The position numbers were made by a program, and so were the translations under genes. A stretch of DNA of 64,000 bases, from positions 60,740-124,739 of the forward strand of contig NZ_FQZX01000005.1 in assembly GCF_900142175.1 (NCBI RefSeq), given 5' to 3'. The notes beneath the pieces were generated by a model. It saw nothing but the letters and a program-made list of their open reading frames with translations, searched no databases and was not told where the DNA came from. Below, piece after piece: positions 18,096-27,378 of the stretch. The DNA comes from Maribacter aquivivus (GTDB lineage: Bacteria; Bacteroidota; Bacteroidia; Flavobacteriales; Flavobacteriaceae). Every line of letters starts with the position of its first letter. Position 1 is the first letter of the stretch.

Positions 18096-18857
18096 ATGAA
18101 AATTGTTATTTCTCCGGCTAAGTCATTGAATTACGAAAATGAGCTTCCGATGGCAAAATTTACTTCTCCAGAATTTATAGAAGATGCTGAAAAGCTGAAT
18201 AAAATTCTGAAGAAAAAGAAGCCAGCAGCACTTTCAGAATTGATGTCTATTTCAGACAATTTAGCGCAGTTGAACTGGCAGCGTAATCAAGATTTTACAA
18301 CACCGTTTACACCAGAGAATTCTAGGCCTGCAATTTATGCCTTTAGTGGTGATGTATATACGGGCTTAGATGCATATACCTTGTCTGAAGAAAAAATGGA
18401 TAAGCTACAACAGACCCTAAGAATTTTATCTGGGCAATATGGTATTCTAAAACCCCTAGATTTAATGCAGCCTTATCGTTTAGAAATGGGTACTTCGTTA
18501 AAAATTGGTAGAAATAAAAACTTATATGAGTATTGGGGCAGTAAGCTAACGGATCATTTAAATGATGAAATGAGTGAGGGTGAGTTACTTGTTAATTTGG
18601 CAAGTAATGAATATTATAGTGCGCTACAACCAAAGAATATTAAAGCAGAAATTATCACTCCTATTTTTAAAGATTGGAAAAATGATAAATTGAAGATTAT
18701 TAGCTTCTTTGCGAAGAAAGCCAGAGGTGCTATGGTGAGATATATTTTAGACTCAGAGGCAAAAACACTTACAGATATAAAAGGCTTTAATCTAGACGAT
18801 TATGAATTTAGTCAAGAGCATACCTTAAAAGAAAATCAACCCGTATTCATCAGATAA
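18096..18857 (+). CDS. yaaA: Peroxide stress protein YaaA
   Basis: 253 residues, full family length (DUF328/UPF0246). Signatures: the N-terminal [10 protein letters not shown], then [16 protein letters not shown], then [19 protein letters not shown], and near the C-terminus [14 protein letters not shown]. In E. coli the protein lowers free intracellular iron during peroxide stress and binds DNA. The gene seems to be transcribed alone or with the small lipoprotein 45 bases downstream. Confidence 0.95.
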   Translation: MKIVISPAKSLNYENELPMAKFTSPEFIEDAEKLNKILKKKKPAALSELMSISDNLAQLNWQRNQDFTTPFTPENSRPAIYAFSGDVYTGLDAYTLSEEKMDKLQQTLRILSGQYGILKPLDLMQPYRLEMGTSLKIGRNKNLYEYWGSKLTDHLNDEMSEGELLVNLASNEYYSALQPKNIKAEIITPIFKDWKNDKLKIISFFAKKARGAMVRYILDSEAKTLTDIKGFNLDDYEFSQEHTLKENQPVFIR

Positions 18858-18902
18858 AATATAATCTGCTCTTTTTCGTTCTTAGCTATATAAAATACGT
18901 CT

Positions 18903-19268
18903 ATGAAAAGGGTTCTATTACTTTCTATAATTTGTGTTGTTGTACTGTTATCGTGTACAGATAGAGATGACGAGTTTAACTTAGTTAATATTCGTATTCT
19001 AAATAGTACAGAACTTTTGTTTACAGAAGTTCGTGTAGCAGATAAAGATACTGTTTATGAAAATGTAGAAGCTGGTAAGTTTTCTGAGTATATGGAATTT
19101 GAAACTGGTTATGCCAATACTACAATATCAATTCTAACAGATTCAACTAGTTTGAATTATACCCCTACAGAAGTATCTTCAGATTCATTGCCATTAGGTT
19201 TTTACACCTACGAGATTACTTTAGACGAAGAAAATCAAGTAGGGTTAACCCTAAGAATAGATGATTAA
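18903..19268 (+). CDS. Small lipoprotein of unknown function
   Basis: 121 residues. A clear lipoprotein signal (MKRVLLLSIICVVVLLSC, lipobox Cys at 18) is followed by an acidic stretch and a roughly 100-residue beta-rich domain (NIRILNSTELLFTEVRV and later YTYEITLDE). No family is recognised. Sequence pattern alone suggests a small beta-sandwich exposed on a membrane. Confidence 0.7.
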   Translation: MKRVLLLSIICVVVLLSCTDRDDEFNLVNIRILNSTELLFTEVRVADKDTVYENVEAGKFSEYMEFETGYANTTISILTDSTSLNYTPTEVSSDSLPLGFYTYEITLDEENQVGLTLRIDD

Positions 19269-19270
19269 GA

Positions 19271-19399
19271 TTATTTCTTTTTGCTAATTTTTATTTTTTC
19301 TTCTATAGTAGGTCTCTTTTTAATTTTACGTGGTCGTCTTGCTCCGTAAGAATTATTAGATATTTTTCCTTTTTTCGATTTCTTATCTCCTTTGCCCAT
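19271..19399 (-). CDS. 30S ribosomal protein THX
   Basis: A 42-codon gene. Translation starts MGKGDKKSKKGKISNNSYG and continues with ARRPRKIKKRPT, ending in a Lys-rich tail. This is the signature of the Bacteroidota THX/bTHX ribosomal protein (MGKGDKK-x-KKGKI, then RRPRK), a small basic peptide that packs into the 30S head. The start ATG (19397-19399) and stop TAA are unambiguous. It converges on the small lipoprotein gene with a two-base gap, and is divergent from the UDG-like gene. Confidence 0.88.
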   Translation of the reverse strand: MGKGDKKSKKGKISNNSYGARRPRKIKKRPTIEEKIKISKKK

Positions 19400-19448
19400 A
19401 TCTCGTTTTATTAGGTTTCTTTTAAAGTTAGTAATTTAGAAATCATTA

Positions 19449-19465
19449 GAGCATATAATATGCTC
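19449..19465. promoter_or_regulatory. Perfect palindrome in the THX / UDG-like divergent region
   Basis: GAGCATAT-A-ATATGCTC is an 8-1-8 perfect inverted repeat placed 17 bases before the ATG of the UDG-like gene. It could be a repressor operator or a small 5' UTR hairpin; there is no T-run, so it is not a terminator. Confidence 0.4.
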
Positions 19466-19482
19466 AAGAGAATAAAACTATA

Positions 19483-20151
19483 ATGCAATACGTATTTAAG
19501 CATACACACCCTTACGAACCCTTTATTGACACTACTACTGAAAAACTAATAGTTGGTACTTTACCACCACCACGTTTTACAACAGGCGAGTTGAAGGAGG
19601 GCGATGTTAATTTTTGTTATGGTAGTAGAGATGGGCAATTGTGGCCAATTTTAGAAAAGATTTTTAATTTAAATCTTAAGTATGAAACAACAGCAAATGC
19701 AATAGAGCAGCGCAAAGTTTTTTTAAAATCTAGAGGTATAGGTGTTTGTGATATTGTAGCTTCAGCAGAACGCCAGAAAATAGATGCATCTGATATTGGA
19801 ATGCAGAATGTAGTTTTAAGAAATGTATTATGTTACTTAGAAAAATATCCTAATGTAAATACACTACTTTTTACAGGAGGAAACAGCAAAAATGGTCCTG
19901 AATACTTTTTTAGAAAACATTTAAAAGAATACCAAGTATCATTACAACAGATTTCTAATGAAGTACCACGAATACATGAGTTTGTGCATCCAATTACAAA
20001 AACAATAATTAGAACAGTTTCTTTAATTGCACCTTCTGGAGCGGCAAATAGGGCGGTAGGTAGTCTTGAAAGTTATAAGAGAATTAAGAAAGAAAATCCT
20101 TCGTTTAATACGTTAGATTATAGAGTACTGCAGTATAAAGATTATTTCTAA
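19483..20151 (+). CDS. Uracil-DNA glycosylase-fold protein
   Basis: 222 residues. LIVGTLPPPRF near the N-terminus resembles the GINPG motif I of MUG-like uracil-DNA glycosylases. FCYGSRDGQLWPIL follows, and near the C-terminus PSGAANRAVGS resembles the motif II Ser-Gly-Ala-Asn loop. These suggest the UDG superfamily fold. The catalytic Asp/Asn of motif I is not clear, so activity on uracil or mismatches is unproven. No DNA-repair genes are adjacent. Confidence 0.6.
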   Translation: MQYVFKHTHPYEPFIDTTTEKLIVGTLPPPRFTTGELKEGDVNFCYGSRDGQLWPILEKIFNLNLKYETTANAIEQRKVFLKSRGIGVCDIVASAERQKIDASDIGMQNVVLRNVLCYLEKYPNVNTLLFTGGNSKNGPEYFFRKHLKEYQVSLQQISNEVPRIHEFVHPITKTIIRTVSLIAPSGAANRAVGSLESYKRIKKENPSFNTLDYRVLQYKDYF

Positions 20152-20185
20152 CCCGAAAAGATATTTTCAAAGCTTTTTGAAACTA

Positions 20186-20218
20186 AAAAGAGTCTTGCTT
20201 TTAAAACAAGACTCTTTT
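20186..20218. terminator. Intrinsic terminator after the UDG-like gene
   Basis: A 12-bp perfect stem, AAAAGAGTCTTG paired with CAAGACTCTTTT, with a 9-base loop. A-run and T-run flanks make it usable from either side. The remaining 230 bases up to ppc are AT-rich and show no gene; no complete promoter was recognised there. Confidence 0.88.
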
Positions 20219-20448
20219 ACGAGAACACTATATGAAAATGAAAATTTTTATTACTTATTTACACTGTAAAGATAGATAGCATATCACGTATTATGGAATA
20301 TTTGTTGTCAATATGCATTATTTTGTGGTATACTTCTATGATTATGATATTTCACAAAAATCATTATCCAAATTCTCTAGGATTAGCGATATTTATATTC
20401 GAATTTTAGCAAGTTTGCCATAACGGTATGGCCCAAAGTTTTTAATAT

Positions 20449-22995
20449 ATGCAACAACAAGAAAGGTTGGCAGAATTTAAGAAATCTGTCCAAAATAAAT
20501 TTAATGTCTATAACAGTCTGTTTTTAAATCTACCCTATAAGAATATTGAGAATGTGGGTATGTTGATTCCGTTATTGCTGAATCAATCTGAAAAGGGATT
20601 AAGTGATGGTCTTAATCCGAAAGAAATTCTAGAAAACTTTTTTGAGAACTTTGTAGAAATAAAATCAGAAAAAGAACAGATAGATTTTATGTTCCGTATA
20701 ATTCAATACGTAGAACGTCAGGTAGTACTTTATGATAGTGTAGAAGATGCAGCATTCCCGAAGTTGCAAAAACATTCTAGTTCATTATCATTGAAAGATT
20801 ATTTTCAGTTAGTTGAGAAAAATAATTCTTGGGATACTATTTGGGATAAGCTGAGTAATTTCAGTGCTAGAATAGTGCTAACAGCACACCCTACACAGTT
20901 TTACACACCTGCGGTTTTAGATATAATCACCAATCTTAGAACATTGATCTTAGAAGATAAAATAGATGAGATTGATGTTGGATTGCAACAGTTAGGACTT
21001 ACCTCTTTAATAAACGCTAAGAAGCCTACACCTTTAGATGAAGCTAAAAACATTATTTATACATTAAGACATGTATACTATGACGCTATTGGTGAAATGT
21101 ATGCATATATAAAAGGTAGTGTAGGATCAAAGGCATTTGAAAATCATGATATAGTAAAATTAGGTTTTTGGCCTGGTGGTGACCGTGATGGTAATCCGTT
21201 CGTAACGGCAGATATTACTAGAGATGTAATGAACGAACTTCGTTTAACTTTAATGAAGTGTTATTATAATGACTTAAAAGGGTTGGTTCATAAACTTACC
21301 TTCAAAGATGTACAAGAACCATTACAAAAGCTAAGATCTAATCTTTATACCGCTATGTTCGATAGTTCTAAAGATATTGGTTATGAAGATTTAATTATAC
21401 CGTTAGAAGAAATTAGATTAATACTGATAGAAAAATATCAAAGCCTTTATTTAAAAGATTTAGAGCTTTTAATTGATAAAGTAAAAATCTTTAAAGTTCA
21501 CTTTGCAACAATCGATATTCGTCAAGACCATAGTATGCATACTAAGGTGATAGTTGAGGTTTTGAAAAAGAATGGATTGATCAAAGAAGACCTTAGTGAA
21601 TTATCTGAAGAAAAATTGATTGATATTCTTTTACATGAGAATTTGAATTTAGTTGCAGATGACTATGAAGAAGATATTGTAAAAGATACTGTTAAGAACA
21701 TACTTCAACTACAGACCATACAAGATAAGAATGGTGAGGAAGGTTGTAATAGATACATCATTAGTAATTCTGAAGATGTCTTCTCTATTCTTTTCGTCTA
21801 TGCATTGTTTAGATGGTGCGGTTGGGCAGGTAAGGATATTACTTTTGATATTGTACCATTATTTGAAACCATGAATGGTATGGATAATGCGCAGGCTACC
21901 ATGCAATTTTTATTTAATTTACCAGAATATAAAGCACACATCAAGAATAGAAATGATAAGCAAACTATAATGCTTGGTTTTTCTGATGGTACAAAAGATG
22001 GTGGTTACTTAAAAGCGAACTGGTCTATTTTGAAAACTAAAGAAGAACTTTCAGAAGTTTGCGACGAACATGGCATAGCGGCTATTTTCTTTGATGGTAG
22101 AGGAGGACCACCAGCAAGAGGTGGTGGTAAAACACATCGTTTTTATGCAGCACAGACAAATAAAGTTGCGAATAACGAAATTCAACTTACCATTCAAGGA
22201 CAAACCATTACTAGTACGTATGGTACAAAAGAACAGTTCATTTATAATAGTGAGCAGTTATTGACAGCAGGTTTGTCAAATACAATACTTGAAAAAGAAA
22301 TTGTTATATCAGATTCAGATAGAGAACTGATAGAAGAATTATCTGAAATGAGTTTTAAAAAGTATGATGACTTAAAGCATCATGATAAGTTTATGCCATA
22401 TTTAGAAAATATGAGTACGCTTAAGTATTATACAAAAGCTAATATTGGAAGTAGGCCAGGTAAAAGAGGAAATAAGGCTAAGTTGGAGTTGTCAGATTTA
22501 CGTGCAATTTCTTTTGTAGGTTCATGGAGTCAATTAAAGCAAAACGTACCAGGATATTACGGTATTGGTACAGCTTTAAAAAACTTAGAAGATAGTGGAA
22601 GATTTGCAGAAGCTCAGAAGCTTTACAATGAGGTGCCATTCTTTCAAGCTTTAATGATGAATAGTATGATGAGTCTTTCTAAATGTTATTTTGAATTGAC
22701 TAGTTATATGAAAGAGAATAAAGAATATGGTGCTTTTTGGGAGATTTTATTGGCAGAGTACCAGCTTTCTAAAGCAATGTTATTGAAATTATCTGGAATG
22801 GAAATTTTAATGCAAAAAGAAGCAATCTCAAGAGAGTCTATTAAGATTAGAGAGAATATTGTTTTACCGTTATTGGTTATACAACAATATGCACTTCAAA
22901 GAATAGGCGAGGGTACGGAGTATAAAGAGTTATATGAGAAAATTGTAACTCGTTCTCTATATGGTAATATTAATGCTAGTAGAAACTCGGCTTAA
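20449..22995 (+). CDS. ppc: Phosphoenolpyruvate carboxylase
   Basis: 848 residues. Carboxylates PEP to oxaloacetate to refill the TCA cycle. Motifs seen: TAHPTQ with the catalytic His (the family's TAHPT), FWPGGDRDGNPFVT, MLGFSDGTKDGGYLKANW and FFDGRGGPPARGGGKTH. The C-terminal region contains GSRPGKRG. Shorter than the roughly 880-residue enterobacterial enzyme, as is common for Bacteroidota. The last residues are NASRNSA where most PEPCs end in (Q/R)NTG; this departs from a very conserved terminus. Flanked by terminators on both sides, so it is monocistronic. Confidence 0.96.
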   Translation: MQQQERLAEFKKSVQNKFNVYNSLFLNLPYKNIENVGMLIPLLLNQSEKGLSDGLNPKEILENFFENFVEIKSEKEQIDFMFRIIQYVERQVVLYDSVEDAAFPKLQKHSSSLSLKDYFQLVEKNNSWDTIWDKLSNFSARIVLTAHPTQFYTPAVLDIITNLRTLILEDKIDEIDVGLQQLGLTSLINAKKPTPLDEAKNIIYTLRHVYYDAIGEMYAYIKGSVGSKAFENHDIVKLGFWPGGDRDGNPFVTADITRDVMNELRLTLMKCYYNDLKGLVHKLTFKDVQEPLQKLRSNLYTAMFDSSKDIGYEDLIIPLEEIRLILIEKYQSLYLKDLELLIDKVKIFKVHFATIDIRQDHSMHTKVIVEVLKKNGLIKEDLSELSEEKLIDILLHENLNLVADDYEEDIVKDTVKNILQLQTIQDKNGEEGCNRYIISNSEDVFSILFVYALFRWCGWAGKDITFDIVPLFETMNGMDNAQATMQFLFNLPEYKAHIKNRNDKQTIMLGFSDGTKDGGYLKANWSILKTKEELSEVCDEHGIAAIFFDGRGGPPARGGGKTHRFYAAQTNKVANNEIQLTIQGQTITSTYGTKEQFIYNSEQLLTAGLSNTILEKEIVISDSDRELIEELSEMSFKKYDDLKHHDKFMPYLENMSTLKYYTKANIGSRPGKRGNKAKLELSDLRAISFVGSWSQLKQNVPGYYGIGTALKNLEDSGRFAEAQKLYNEVPFFQALMMNSMMSLSKCYFELTSYMKENKEYGAFWEILLAEYQLSKAMLLKLSGMEILMQKEAISRESIKIRENIVLPLLVIQQYALQRIGEGTEYKELYEKIVTRSLYGNINASRNSA

Positions 22996-23012
22996 TATTT
23001 TATAGTAAAATC

Positions 23013-23050
23013 AAAAAAGGCTCTGTAAGTTTAATTACAGAGCCTTTTTT
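23013..23050. terminator. Bidirectional terminator between ppc and the repeat lipoprotein
   Basis: A 16-bp stem (AAAAAAGGCTCTGTAA with its complement) and a short loop between two convergent genes. The A-run and T-run on either side let it serve both. Confidence 0.93.
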
Positions 23051-23067
23051 ATTGAATTCGTTTAGGT

Positions 23068-25152
23068 TTAATGCACTTTACGAACCACTTTTATATTGTT
23101 TGAAATATCAAAACAACCATTGAATTCATCAAATGTCCAGCCAGGTTCCATACCTGTTAATCCATCTTCATATCTAATATAGTAGATAAAACAAGTGCCT
23201 TCACCTGCGGCATTGAAATCAACCGATTTTAAATCTGCTAGCGTTGGTGGTAATCCAAGGATTTTACCAGATTCATCTGTTATGATCCAAGAACTATTTG
23301 CTCCAGAAGCATTTTCATTACTTAGAGAAATACCAGTTACAAAATCAGCGGTTTCATCAACAATAAATTCAAACGGACCTCCTGTAATTGTACCAGCTTC
23401 AGGTTTTGTTCTTACCACTGTCAATGGGTTAGATAGCGCAAAATTACCTGTAATGTTATTTGCATTCATATCTACTTCAAGACCTGTAATTTCACCTTCG
23501 TAACGGGCGTACCATATAAGACAAGTTCCAGCACCTGCTCCATCAAAGTTTACACCTTCTACAGCTTCAAGTGTTGGTGGTAGACCTAATATTTTTCCTT
23601 GGTCATCGGTAATGACCCAAGTGTTTTGGGTACCTGATGCGTTGGAGTTGTCTAGTGTAATACCATACACATTATCAACTTCACCGTCAACACAAAAGCT
23701 AAACGGACCTCCTTCTAAAGTACCTGCATTTACACCTTGGACTCTCTGAACTTCAATAGAGTTCGAAAGGTCAAAACATCCTTTTAAGTCTGCGGCATTA
23801 TTGCCCATGGCAGCACCTTCTAAACCATCTTCATATCTTAAATACCAAATTAAACAAGTACCAACACCCGCAGCATCAAAGTTTACACCTTTAACAGCAT
23901 CAATAGTTGGTGGAAGACCAAGAATATTCAATTCTTCATCTGTAATAACCCATGTGCTATTTGTTCCTGAAGCTTCAGAGGCATCTAGCATAATATTGGT
24001 TACATAATCAGCTTCACCATCTACATAGAATTTATATGGTCCACCAGTTAAAACTCCGGCTTCTGTTTTACTTCTAACCACTTCAATTGAATTAGATAAA
24101 TTAAAATTACCCTGTAGGTCATTTGCATTCATATCAACAGCTAGTCCGTTCAATTCACCTTCATAGCGTAAATACCATATTAAGCAAGTGCCAGCTCCTG
24201 CTCCATCAAAATTCACCCCTTCTACTGCTTCCAATGTTGGTGGAAGACCTAAAATGTTACCTTGTTCATCCGTAATCACCCAGCTACTATTGCTGCCATT
24301 AGCTTCGGTGCTATCTAGTGTAATACCATACACATTATCAACTTCACCGTCAACACAAAAGTTAAATGGTCCGCCAGAAATAGTTCCTGCGTTTGCAGCA
24401 TCTAAACGAGTAACTTGAATAGAATTAGACAAACTAAAACAGCCTTTAAGTTCTCCTGCATTCATACCTGCTTCAGCGCCAATTAACTCATCTTCATATC
24501 GTAAATACCAGATAAGACAAACACCCGCACCTGCCATGTCAAAATCAACTTCTTTTACAGCATCTAATGTAGGAGGTAATCCAAGAATATTTAGTTCATC
24601 ATCGGTAATTACAAATGTACTATTGCTACCAATTGCATTTTCACTATCTAAAGAAATATCGGTAACGAAATCTGCTTTCCCATCTACAGTAAATTCATAT
24701 GGTCCACCAGATAAAACACCTGCTATGGTTTCATTCCTTTGTACCTCAATGGAGTTCGATAAATCAAAAGAACCTTCAAAACCATTAGTGTTCAGACCCA
24801 TTTCAAGTCCGGTTAGTCCTTCTTCATATCTTAGGTACCAAATAAAACAAGTACCTGCACCGGCAGCGTCAAAATCAACACCCTGTACTGCTTCTAAAGT
24901 TGGAGGAATACCAAGAATATTATTTTGGTCATCAGTAATTACCCATGTGCTGCTACTACCTGTAGTGCTTTCACTGTTAAGGGTTATGCCACTTACCATA
25001 TCAGGTACACCATCTACACAAAAGGTAAAAGGTCCGCCAGCAATGTCACCAGATTCTGGTATGATTACGTTGGATACGGCATTGTCGTCATCTGAGCAAC
25101 TTGCAAAAATTAGCAAAAGCATTAAAATTGATAAAAAGTTGAAATTTTTCAT
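23068..25152 (-). CDS. Six-repeat lipoprotein of unknown function
   Basis: 694 residues from the ATG at 25152. A lipoprotein signal ends in the lipobox FASC, followed by an Asp-rich spacer (SDDDNA). The rest is six tandem repeats of 110 or 111 residues (last one 104), each starting GGP(F/Y)xF and containing VITD, ILGLPPT, VDFDxAG, GTCLIWYLRYE and a closing LSNSIxVxR. Lengths alternate 110/111. Cysteines also alternate: odd repeats have Cys in FCVDG, even repeats in GCF, and all repeats in GxC. The unit is therefore a two-repeat pair present three times. It resembles repeats I have seen in Bacteroidota surface proteins, but I know no named function. No catalytic motif. Probably an extracellular adhesin or binding scaffold (inference). 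Confidence 0.85.
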   Translation of the reverse strand: MKNFNFLSILMLLLIFASCSDDDNAVSNVIIPESGDIAGGPFTFCVDGVPDMVSGITLNSESTTGSSSTWVITDDQNNILGIPPTLEAVQGVDFDAAGAGTCFIWYLRYEEGLTGLEMGLNTNGFEGSFDLSNSIEVQRNETIAGVLSGGPYEFTVDGKADFVTDISLDSENAIGSNSTFVITDDELNILGLPPTLDAVKEVDFDMAGAGVCLIWYLRYEDELIGAEAGMNAGELKGCFSLSNSIQVTRLDAANAGTISGGPFNFCVDGEVDNVYGITLDSTEANGSNSSWVITDEQGNILGLPPTLEAVEGVNFDGAGAGTCLIWYLRYEGELNGLAVDMNANDLQGNFNLSNSIEVVRSKTEAGVLTGGPYKFYVDGEADYVTNIMLDASEASGTNSTWVITDEELNILGLPPTIDAVKGVNFDAAGVGTCLIWYLRYEDGLEGAAMGNNAADLKGCFDLSNSIEVQRVQGVNAGTLEGGPFSFCVDGEVDNVYGITLDNSNASGTQNTWVITDDQGKILGLPPTLEAVEGVNFDGAGAGTCLIWYARYEGEITGLEVDMNANNITGNFALSNPLTVVRTKPEAGTITGGPFEFIVDETADFVTGISLSNENASGANSSWIITDESGKILGLPPTLADLKSVDFNAAGEGTCFIYYIRYEDGLTGMEPGWTFDEFNGCFDISNNIKVVRKVH
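23071..25038 (-). repeat. Six tandem 330/333-base coding repeats
   Basis: Repeat boundaries at the GGP codons are: 25038-24709, 24708-24376, 24375-24046, 24045-23713, 23712-23383 and 23382-23071. Odd units are 330 bases and even units 333, giving a 663-base higher-order period. Repeats 3 and 5 share long identical peptide stretches (VDNVYGITLD, VEGVNFDGAGAGTCLIWY), as expected from duplication of pairs. Confidence 0.92.
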
Positions 25153-25205
25153 ATGTTCTGTTTTTTTGGTTACAGACAAATGAATAAAAATCATATAACA
25201 AGGTA

Positions 25206-25244
25206 ATCACAAGAATATCAACTTATTGTGATAACTCTTGTGAT
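25206..25244. promoter_or_regulatory. Inverted and direct repeats upstream of the six-repeat lipoprotein
   Basis: ATCACAAGA (25206-25214) and TCTTGTGAT (25236-25244) form a 9-bp inverted repeat. TTGTGATA occurs twice (25226 and 25239), with a related CGTGATAT at 25250, at spacings of 13 and 11 bases. The sites lie 50-100 bases before the lipoprotein ATG, consistent with an operator array. No promoter box was identified with confidence. Confidence 0.35.
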
Positions 25245-25340
25245 AGTTTCGTGATATTTATGAAGTATTACCTATTTTGACAGGTTTCACGGTAATATGT
25301 TGATTAGTTGAGAGTTGGTTGCTTTTACTTTATTATCTAT

Positions 25341-25781
25341 CTAAAATATGGCTAGTAGTGATTTATAACCTTGCCAGCTACAAGTGCCATCGCTAATTGT
25401 AAAAGTTTCGTAATCATTATTGATGCTATAGGTGTCTATAGTCGTGCAACCACCTAATGGAATTTCTCTGAGTTGAAGTTCAAAATGAATGAGTTCATTA
25501 ACATTGGATGGAGATAGAATTTTTCTTTTATTATTTAAGCTAGCAGTTAAAATGCCTTCTTTATTTAAAACAGTAATGGTTTGGCGTTTACCATGAAAAC
25601 AACCAATAGATGTAATTTGAATGGTGTAATGTTCGCCATGTTGCAATGATTCAACCATGGTCGGCAATCGCTTTGTTGTGTATGTATAGTTTTCTGTCCT
25701 TTTAAAATCTTCTTTCGAAAAACTTGTAGTTAATATAAAAATAGAAAATAGGAATAGCCAAAGGTGATTTTTAAATATCAT
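25341..25781 (-). CDS. Secreted protein of unknown function
   Basis: 146 residues. An N-terminal hydrophobic signal (about 6-21) ends near SFSKED; with no lipobox Cys it is probably a Sec-exported periplasmic or secreted protein. The mature part is beta-rich and holds three cysteines (in SIGCFHGKR, LGGCTTID and DGTCSW). No family is recognised. It is a single gene set between unrelated neighbours on the same strand. Confidence 0.6.
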   Translation of the reverse strand: MIFKNHLWLFLFSIFILTTSFSKEDFKRTENYTYTTKRLPTMVESLQHGEHYTIQITSIGCFHGKRQTITVLNKEGILTASLNNKRKILSPSNVNELIHFELQLREIPLGGCTTIDTYSINNDYETFTISDGTCSWQGYKSLLAIF

Positions 25782-25884
25782 AATAGTCTTAATTCAATTA
25801 TTATGCCGATAATTTTGCAGGTTGAAGGCAGAAGAATCGGCATTTATATAAAAGACTGTAAATAATTTCTAATGTGGCAGAATA

Positions 25885-27378
25885 TTACATTTTAGAACTT
25901 AATAACGCATAAAATGTTTCGATACCATAAGCAATCTGACCAATTTTTAAATTCTCGTTCGGGCTGTGTTGATTGTTATCTGCGTTCACCATTGGTACAA
26001 TAAATGCCGGAATCTTTAATTCATTGATAAAAGGAGAAATAGGAACCGTACCACCCATTATTCTTATTTGAACGGGCTTTTCTCCGAATTTAGTTTCCAT
26101 GGTTTTTACAATGCTATTACCAAACGGATTATTCAAATCTGTACGGAAGGCATCTGTAACCGAACCTTCTTTAATGGTAACTATCTTATCATATTTTAGT
26201 CTGTCTTCCATAGTAGGCTCGGTACTCATCACATGAAAGCCTTGATTTTTAATATGCTCTTTTACTAATTTTTTAAGTCTGTTACCATCAGATTCAGGCA
26301 CTAGCCTTAAGTCTAATTCTGCTGTAGCTGTAGCTGGTAAAATTGTTCTAGCTTGATCACCGATCCATCCAGAACCTAATCCGCGTATATTCAAAGAAGG
26401 GTATTGCAAAGCTTCTTGATAAAAGCTTCCTACCTTTTCAGGATTAGAAATTGCTAAATTTGTATTGATCTCTTCGATATTATCAGGTACACTTTTTAAT
26501 ATTTCTAATGTAGCTTCATCTAAGGTTATTCCGTCATAATATCCTTTAATCAAAACTCGACCATCAGCATCTTTCATAGTTGCTAAAAGTTGCGCTAATT
26601 GAAAACCAGGGTTTGGAGCGTAGTTTCCGTAATGCCCACTGTGTTGAGGTTTTATTGGACCGTGAGTTGTAATTGATAACGTAGTAATGCCTCTACAACC
26701 ATAAACAACGGTAGGTTTACCAGAAACATGTACCGGACCATCATTAATAACTAAGAAGTCAGCTTTAAGTAAATCTTTATATGTACGTACAGCTTGCGGT
26801 AAAGGCGCACTACTTTTCTCTTCTTCACTATCTAAAATGACCTTTACATTATAAGGTATTTCAATACCGTCTTTTTTAAGTGCATCAATAGCATTTAAAA
26901 ACATAACAATAGGTCCTTTATCGTCAGATGTTGATCTTCCAAAAAGTCTCCAGTCATAATTAATATCATCTTCTAAATCTGAAAATGCTTCTTTTTTCCA
27001 GCCATCACCGGTTTTAGATTTCAGTACTACTTTATAAGGGTCTGGTTGATCCCATTTTTTAGCATCAACAGATTGACCATCTAAATGCATGTAAAATAAG
27101 ATGGTAGGTTTATTGTCATCCATCGGTAGGGCAGCAAAGAAAAGTGGTAAACCCTCTGTTTCTAATATGGTACTATTGAAGCCTCGTTCGGTAAATTTTT
27201 TTCTAAGCCAATATAGGTTAGTATCTATATCATCTGCGTTTAAGGCATCATTTGGTATAGCAACAAATTCTCTTAATTCTACAATAGCATTGGCAACTTT
27301 AGATTTAATAAGTATAGAGTCTTGTGAGTAGCCAGAATAAAGAGATATAATTAATAGAAGTGTAAGTGATTTTTTCAT
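25885..27378 (-). CDS. M20 family metallopeptidase, exported
   Basis: 497 residues from the ATG at 27378; a 32-residue upstream extension is not expected. A signal peptide (MKKSLTLLLIISLYSGYSQ) precedes an M20/M25/M40 core. Metal and catalytic segments are ILFYMHLDGQ (His and Asp), FGRSTSDDKGP (Asp bridging two metals) and ILDSEEEKSS (catalytic and binding Glu). The dimerisation domain includes HSGHYGNYAPNP. The C-terminal histidine is in DNNQHSPNENL. It probably acts as a periplasmic carboxypeptidase or dipeptidase; the substrate is unknown. Confidence 0.9.
   Translation of the reverse strand: MKKSLTLLLIISLYSGYSQDSILIKSKVANAIVELREFVAIPNDALNADDIDTNLYWLRKKFTERGFNSTILETEGLPLFFAALPMDDNKPTILFYMHLDGQSVDAKKWDQPDPYKVVLKSKTGDGWKKEAFSDLEDDINYDWRLFGRSTSDDKGPIVMFLNAIDALKKDGIEIPYNVKVILDSEEEKSSAPLPQAVRTYKDLLKADFLVINDGPVHVSGKPTVVYGCRGITTLSITTHGPIKPQHSGHYGNYAPNPGFQLAQLLATMKDADGRVLIKGYYDGITLDEATLEILKSVPDNIEEINTNLAISNPEKVGSFYQEALQYPSLNIRGLGSGWIGDQARTILPATATAELDLRLVPESDGNRLKKLVKEHIKNQGFHVMSTEPTMEDRLKYDKIVTIKEGSVTDAFRTDLNNPFGNSIVKTMETKFGEKPVQIRIMGGTVPISPFINELKIPAFIVPMVNADNNQHSPNENLKIGQIAYGIETFYALLSSKM

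Noticed and set aside
23071..25038. Direct repeats resembling a CRISPR-like or satellite array
   Set aside because: The period (330/333 bases) and the intact reading frame show coding repeats; no spacers and no cas genes.
24536..25183. 215-codon + strand ORF opposite the repeat lipoprotein
   Set aside because: Shadow of repeats on the coding strand; Ser/Pro-rich translation with no start context.
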